Source: Agrococcus baldri
GTDB taxonomy: Bacteria > Actinomycetota > Actinomycetes > Actinomycetales > Microbacteriaceae
Direction: 5' to 3'
Length of the DNA stretch: 64,000 nt
Assembly: GCA_007988785.1 (NCBI GenBank)
Contig: BJUU01000003.1
Coordinates: 124,001-188,000 of the forward strand
The notes under the pieces were generated by a model. The model was not told where the DNA came from. It saw only the letters and a program-made list of their open reading frames with translations, and did no database searches. The position numbers were made by a program, and so were the translations under genes. This document shows, one piece after another, positions 60,605 through 64,000 of the stretch. Positions within the stretch are counted from its first letter, which is position 1, and every line of letters begins with the position of its first letter.

Positions 60605-61981
60605 ATGACCACCATGCTCGAGCGGGCGACCACGACGACGACGGATGCGTCGGCGCGCGGCCGCAGGGACGCATCCGTCGACCTCGTGCGGTCACTGTGC
60701 CTCATCGTGGTCGTGGGCCTGCACGCGATGATGGTGGGCATCAGCCTCGTCGACGGCGCACCCGTGATCATCAACGCGATGGAGGCGTGGCCCGGGTTCC
60801 CGATCGCGACCTGGGTGGTGCAGGTCATGCCGCTGTTCTTCGTGCTCGGCGGGTTCTCGGCGCACCGGCAGTGGACGGGCATGCGCGCTCGCGGCGCGAC
60901 CCGCGCCGAGTACCTCGCGAAGCGGCTGCGGCGCCTGCTGCCGCCGGTGGTCGGCGCCATCGCCGCCACGGCGCTCGCGCTCGGCGGGCTCGCCGCCGCC
61001 GGACTGCCGGGCGAGCTGGTCGGCGAGGCGGGCTTCCGCCTCAGCCAGCCGCTGTGGTTCCTGGGCGTCTACCTGCTCTGCACGCTGCTGGTGCCCGTGA
61101 TGGTGCGGATGCACTCGGTCGCGCCGGTCGTGACGACGCTCGGCCTCCTCGGGGGCGCACTGGGCGTCGATGCGCTGCGCGCCGCCACCGGCATCGACGC
61201 GATCGGCTTCGCGAACCTGCTGCTCGTGTGGCTCGCCGCGCAGCAGCTCGGCTTCTGGATCGCCGACGGCAGCGTCGACCGCTGGTCGCGCCCCGCGCTG
61301 CGGGCGGCCGGGGCGGCCTCGCTCGCGCTCGCGGTCGCGCTGTGCCTCGTCGGGCTCACGACCCACGACCTCTTCCAGGCGCTCAACCCGCCCTCGGCGG
61401 TGCTCGTGCTGCTGGGCGCGGCGCAGGCGTCGCTCGTGGTGCTGGCGCGCGAGCGGCTGCAGCGGCTCGCACGCCGGCGCCCGGTGGCCGTCGTCGTGGG
61501 CGCCATCAACGCGCGTGCCATGACGGTCTACGCCTGGCACATGCTCGTGCTCATCGCCCTCGCGGGGGCGAGCCTCGTGAGCCCGGTGCTCTCGCCCGCA
61601 CCGCTCGGCGACGCCTGGTGGCTGTCGCGGCCGCTGTGGCTGCTCGCGGTCGCCGTCGCGGTCGCGGCCGTCGTGCGCCTCGCCGGGGCGCTCGAGACCG
61701 GGGCGCTCGCCGAGCGGATCGCGGGCGCGGGTCGCGCGGACAGGGGCGCAGCGGGCCCGCGCCCCGGCCGGATGGTCGCCGTCTACCTGGGCGGGGCGGC
61801 CGCCGTGCTCGCGGTGCTGGTCTCCGGCAGCATGCCCCTCGTGTGGGCGGTCGCGGCGCTGGCGCTCGCCGCCGCGCTCGGGCTCGCCCGCGGCGGCCTG
61901 GTGCGCCGCGAGCCCGCCCCGGCCGCGCGCCCGGGTGGACGCCACGCTCTGCGCTTGCGCACCGCATCCGTCGTGCCGTAG
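60605..61981 (+). CDS. Membrane acyltransferase (acyltransferase 3 family)
   Basis: A 458-residue membrane protein with ten or more hydrophobic segments. The family opening DASVDLVRSLCLIVVVGLHAMM includes the catalytic histidine, and the next block VMPLFFVLGGFSAHRQW fits PF01757. Members O-acetylate cell-wall or exported glycans or lipids. GGAGG lies before the ATG. The stop TAG forms part of the L10 operon -10. Confidence 0.85.
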   Translation: MTTMLERATTTTTDASARGRRDASVDLVRSLCLIVVVGLHAMMVGISLVDGAPVIINAMEAWPGFPIATWVVQVMPLFFVLGGFSAHRQWTGMRARGATRAEYLAKRLRRLLPPVVGAIAATALALGGLAAAGLPGELVGEAGFRLSQPLWFLGVYLLCTLLVPVMVRMHSVAPVVTTLGLLGGALGVDALRAATGIDAIGFANLLLVWLAAQQLGFWIADGSVDRWSRPALRAAGAASLALAVALCLVGLTTHDLFQALNPPSAVLVLLGAAQASLVVLARERLQRLARRRPVAVVVGAINARAMTVYAWHMLVLIALAGASLVSPVLSPAPLGDAWWLSRPLWLLAVAVAVAAVVRLAGALETGALAERIAGAGRADRGAAGPRPGRMVAVYLGGAAAVLAVLVSGSMPLVWAVAALALAAALGLARGGLVRREPAPAARPGGRHALRLRTASVVP

Positions 61982-61984
61982 TCT
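61955..61984 (+). promoter_or_regulatory. Promoter TTGCGC-N18-TAGTCT of the rplJ-rplL operon
   Basis: The -35 lies inside the acyltransferase coding end and the -10 overlaps its stop. Transcription would start near 61991, giving a ~180-base leader before rplJ. Confidence 0.55.
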
Positions 61985-61990
61985 TGCTCC

Positions 61991-62140
61991 ATACCAAAGA
62001 CCGCTGGTCGTTGGCGCGTGCTCGAAAGGTGCGCGACAACCGAAGGCTTGCTCGTGAGAGCGTCGGCCAGCGCAGGTGCGAATTCCCCGTCGAGGGTCGA
62101 GCTCCTGCGCTGCCGCCGGAGCTCTTTTTCATGTGCACGC
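61991..62140 (+). ncRNA. Ribosomal L10 leader (autoregulatory mRNA leader)
   Basis: The ~180-base untranslated region before rplJ is the usual position of the L10 leader, which the L10-L12 complex binds to repress its own synthesis. Internal pairing such as GACCGCTGGTC and GTGCTCGAAAGGTGCGC is visible. The 3' part is a terminator-like hairpin. Assigned from position and general form. Confidence 0.65.
62099..62129 (+). terminator. Attenuator hairpin in the L10 leader
   Basis: GAGCTCC pairs with GGAGCTC across 12 bases and is followed directly by TTTTT. This is the best intrinsic terminator signature in the window, placed 43 bases before rplJ, so it probably attenuates rather than ends transcription. 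Confidence 0.6.
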
Positions 62141-62171
62141 CAGGGAAGCCAGCAATGACGCAAGGAGCACC

Positions 62172-62690
62172 ATGGCGAACAAGGAAGCTGCGGTCGCCGA
62201 GCTCTCGAAGCTCTTCGAGGACTCGAACGCCGTTCTGCTGACCGAGTACCGCGGTCTCACCGTCGGCCAGCTGAAGACGCTGCGCCGTTCGATCAGTGAG
62301 CACGCGACGTACGCCGTGGTGAAGAACACGCTCACCAAGATCGCAGCGAACAACGCGGGAATCTCCGCGTTCGACGACACCCTCGTCGGCCCCTCTGCGA
62401 TCGCATTCGTGCACGGCGACCCGGTCGCCGTCGCGAAGGAGCTGCGTGCCTTCGCCAAGGCGAACCCGGCGCTCGTGGTCAAGAACGGATTCTTCGACGG
62501 GAACCCGCTCACGACCGACGACGTCAACAAGCTCGCCGATCTCGAGTCGCGTGAGGTGCTGCTGGCCAAGCTGGCCGGCGCCTTCAAGGCCTCGCTGTTC
62601 GGCGCTGCCTACATGTTCAACGCCCCGCTCGCTCAGGCCGTTCGCACGGTCGAGGCGCTGCGGGTCAAGCAGGAGTCCGCGGCCGAATAG
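62172..62690 (+). CDS. rplJ: 50S ribosomal protein L10
   Basis: A 172-residue stalk-base protein: [28 protein letters not shown] and YAVVKNTL at the start and the C-terminal helix that holds L7/L12 dimers. CAAGGAG precedes the ATG. First gene of the rplJ-rplL operon, here separated from rplK-rplA by 22 kb. Confidence 0.98.
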   Translation: MANKEAAVAELSKLFEDSNAVLLTEYRGLTVGQLKTLRRSISEHATYAVVKNTLTKIAANNAGISAFDDTLVGPSAIAFVHGDPVAVAKELRAFAKANPALVVKNGFFDGNPLTTDDVNKLADLESREVLLAKLAGAFKASLFGAAYMFNAPLAQAVRTVEALRVKQESAAE

Positions 62691-62723
62691 GCCACGGTCT
62701 GGACGAGAAACAAGGAGAAGACG

Positions 62724-63113
62724 ATGGCAAAGCTGTCGACTGACGAGCTGCTCGAGCAGTTCAAGGGGCTCACGCTCATCGAGCTCAGCGAGTTCGTGAA
62801 GGCATTCGAGGAGACCTTCGAGGTCACCGCTGCGGCTCCGGTCGCGGCCGCTGCGGCTCCGGCCGCCGGTGGCGCTGCCGCTGCTGAGGAGGCCGAGGAG
62901 CAGACCGAGTTCGACGTGGTCCTCGAGGCCGCCGGCTCGGCGAAGATCCAGGTCATCAAGGTCGTGCGCGCGCTCACGTCGCTCGGCCTCGGCGAGGCCA
63001 AGGCGCTCGTCGACGGTGCTCCCGCCAACGTGCTCGAGGGCGCGAAGAAGGAAGACGCCGACAAGGCGAAGGCCGACCTCGAAGAGGCCGGCGCGACGGT
63101 GACCGTCAAGTAG
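62724..63113 (+). CDS. rplL: 50S ribosomal protein L7/L12
   Basis: A 129-residue stalk protein: the N-terminal dimerisation domain, an alanine/proline hinge (residues ~38-58) and the C-terminal factor-binding domain ([24 protein letters not shown]). Multiple copies bind L10 and recruit GTPase factors. AAGGAG precedes the ATG. Confidence 0.98.
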   Translation: MAKLSTDELLEQFKGLTLIELSEFVKAFEETFEVTAAAPVAAAAAPAAGGAAAAEEAEEQTEFDVVLEAAGSAKIQVIKVVRALTSLGLGEAKALVDGAPANVLEGAKKEDADKAKADLEEAGATVTVK

Positions 63114-63128
63114 TCACCCGCTGCATCG

Positions 63129-63164
63129 CGAAGGGCCGCGCTCCGTCTGGGGTGCGGCCCTTCG
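63129..63164 (+). terminator. Terminator after rplL
   Basis: CGAAGGGCCGC pairs perfectly with GCGGCCCTTCG around a 14-base loop, 15 bases after the stop. A short TCATG tail follows. Confidence 0.8.
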
Positions 63165-63701
63165 TCATGCCGCCCTGGGTCGCCAGGGCAGGCGGATGCG
63201 GTGCCGCAGGATCCGTCGCGCGATCACGTGCGAGAGCGGCACGCAGGCACCGAGGGCCATCGCGACCGCCGTGGTGGCGGGGTGCAGCGGCACCCTGCGC
63301 TGCACGAGCTCGGCGGCGGTCGCGATCGAGAAGCCGGCCACCAGCACGGGCGTCGTCACGAGTCCCGGCGTGTAGGCGCGGGCGGTGACGGTGCCGCCGA
63401 TGTGCGAGATCGCGTGCAGCCCGTAGCCCAGCAGCGCGCCCTGGTAGAGGGCGCTGCGGCCGCCGGTGCGGGCGCCCTCGGCGGCGGCGACGGCGAACGG
63501 CACGCCCACCAGCGCGATCGCCGTCCACACCTCGGTGCGCGTGCGCCGCACGAGGTGCCCGACGACCGCGAGCCCGCGCAGGTCGAGGTCGTCGGCGACC
63601 CGCTGCGTCCAGCCGGGCATCGTGACCGCCTCCTCGAGGTCGTGCAGCGTCCAGGCGCCGAGCAGTCCCCAGGTGGCCCAGCGGGCAGGCGTTCGCGTCA
63701 T
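63165..63701 (-). CDS. HXXEE domain membrane protein
   Basis: A 178-residue protein with the family motif HDLEE (LLGAWTLHDLEEAVTMP, residues ~13-29), a second histidine-bearing helix (GYGLHAISHIGGT) and a late LSHVIARRI. The histidine/glutamate pattern in membrane helices suggests metal binding; function unknown. GGAGG lies only one base before the ATG, so a leaderless or slightly different start is possible. Convergent with rplL, separated by its terminator. Confidence 0.8.
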   Translation of the reverse strand: MTRTPARWATWGLLGAWTLHDLEEAVTMPGWTQRVADDLDLRGLAVVGHLVRRTRTEVWTAIALVGVPFAVAAAEGARTGGRSALYQGALLGYGLHAISHIGGTVTARAYTPGLVTTPVLVAGFSIATAAELVQRRVPLHPATTAVAMALGACVPLSHVIARRILRHRIRLPWRPRAA

Positions 63702-63776
63702 GCCTCCACGCTCGCAGATGCGCGCCGGCCGCAACACCCCGCCCGGTCTCGGCTCGCGGCTGGCATGCTTGCTGGC

Positions 63777-63989
63777 ATGTCGACCAGAGGCCTGCCCGAG
63801 CAGATCGGCGACCTGCCCAAGATCGGCCGCCCGGCGGCCAGCGCACTGCTGACCATCGGCGTCACCACGCTCGACGGGGTCGCGGCGATGGGCGAGGCAG
63901 AGCTGCTGGCGCTGCACGGCGTCGGCCCGAAGGCGGTGCGCATCCTGCGCGAGGCGCTCGAGCAGCGCGGCAGCAGCCTGCAGGCCTGA
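63777..63989 (+). CDS. Small helix-hairpin-helix protein
   Basis: A 70-residue protein composed of two HhH motifs (DLPKIGRPAASALLTIGVTTL and LLALHGVGPKAVRILREAL, each cut here), the non-specific DNA-binding fold of repair proteins. The ATG is seven bases after CATGCT, so it is probably leaderless. Stand-alone HhH proteins of this size are common in Actinobacteria; function unknown. Confidence 0.75.
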   Translation: MSTRGLPEQIGDLPKIGRPAASALLTIGVTTLDGVAAMGEAELLALHGVGPKAVRILREALEQRGSSLQA

Positions 63990-64000
63990 CCCGTCAGCGG

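Overview
The window is a contiguous piece of a very GC-rich actinobacterial chromosome. Family content and gene order point to Microbacteriaceae or a close relative: menaquinone genes, a FprA-type ferredoxin reductase, paired HadA/HadB-like dehydratases beside murB, tRNA-Trp before secE-nusG-rplK-rplA, and many GTG starts. This placement is inferred from gene content; no 16S gene is present. About 65 protein genes, four tRNAs, several terminators, an L10-type leader and several families of short dispersed repeats can be supported. No CRISPR array, integrase, transposase, phage gene cluster or replication origin was found.

Layout. 1-8.9 kb: the end of an AI-2E-type transporter, a PPK2 polyphosphate kinase, a menaquinone/isoprenoid block (divergent menF and menG, then a long-chain polyprenyl diphosphate synthase), a ferredoxin-NADP reductase, a TauE/SafE exporter, cardiolipin synthase and yajQ. 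8.9-11.9 kb: a lower-GC accessory stretch with four orphan genes. They are punctuated by three decayed copies of the yajQ promoter and first codons, and the stretch ends in a 180-bp inverted-repeat block next to tRNA-Tyr. 12-21.8 kb: inositol phosphatase, M23 peptidase, GH13 alpha-glucosidase, MetP/MetS amino-acid importer, DUF485/ActP-type symporter and a second GH13 enzyme. 21.9-28.7 kb: tRNA-Thr and tRNA-Met, then a regulatory and accessory block with a two-component system, a VOC protein, a hydrolase, an EamA transporter, a thiostrepton-resistance-type rRNA methyltransferase with an apparent frameshift, and an SRPBCC protein.

28.7-40 kb: HadA/HadB-like dehydratases, murB, a VOC protein, an SRPBCC protein, an ABC-2 exporter operon with its own two-component system, an aminotransferase, rraA, tRNA-Trp and secE-nusG-rplK-rplA ending in a strong terminator. 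40-61.9 kb: an LPQTG-anchored 5'-nucleotidase, two NarL/DesK-type and one OmpR-type two-component systems, a peptide ABC importer whose fused double ATPase lies on the opposite strand, a quinone oxidoreductase, hydrolases, a YqaJ-type nuclease, a phosphotransferase, an AbiEi/DUF559 protein bracketed by palindromic elements, and a membrane acyltransferase. 62-64 kb: the L10 leader, rplJ-rplL, an HXXEE membrane protein and a small HhH protein.

Shared themes. Many genes have a TAnnnT -10 hexamer 6-7 bases before the start codon, the mark of leaderless transcripts. Many operon partners overlap by ATGA or GTGA. Five complete two-component systems lie within 37 kb. The strongest candidate for something undescribed is the yajQ scar array: four copies of one promoter and gene start, alternating between two sequence types, with different small genes between them.
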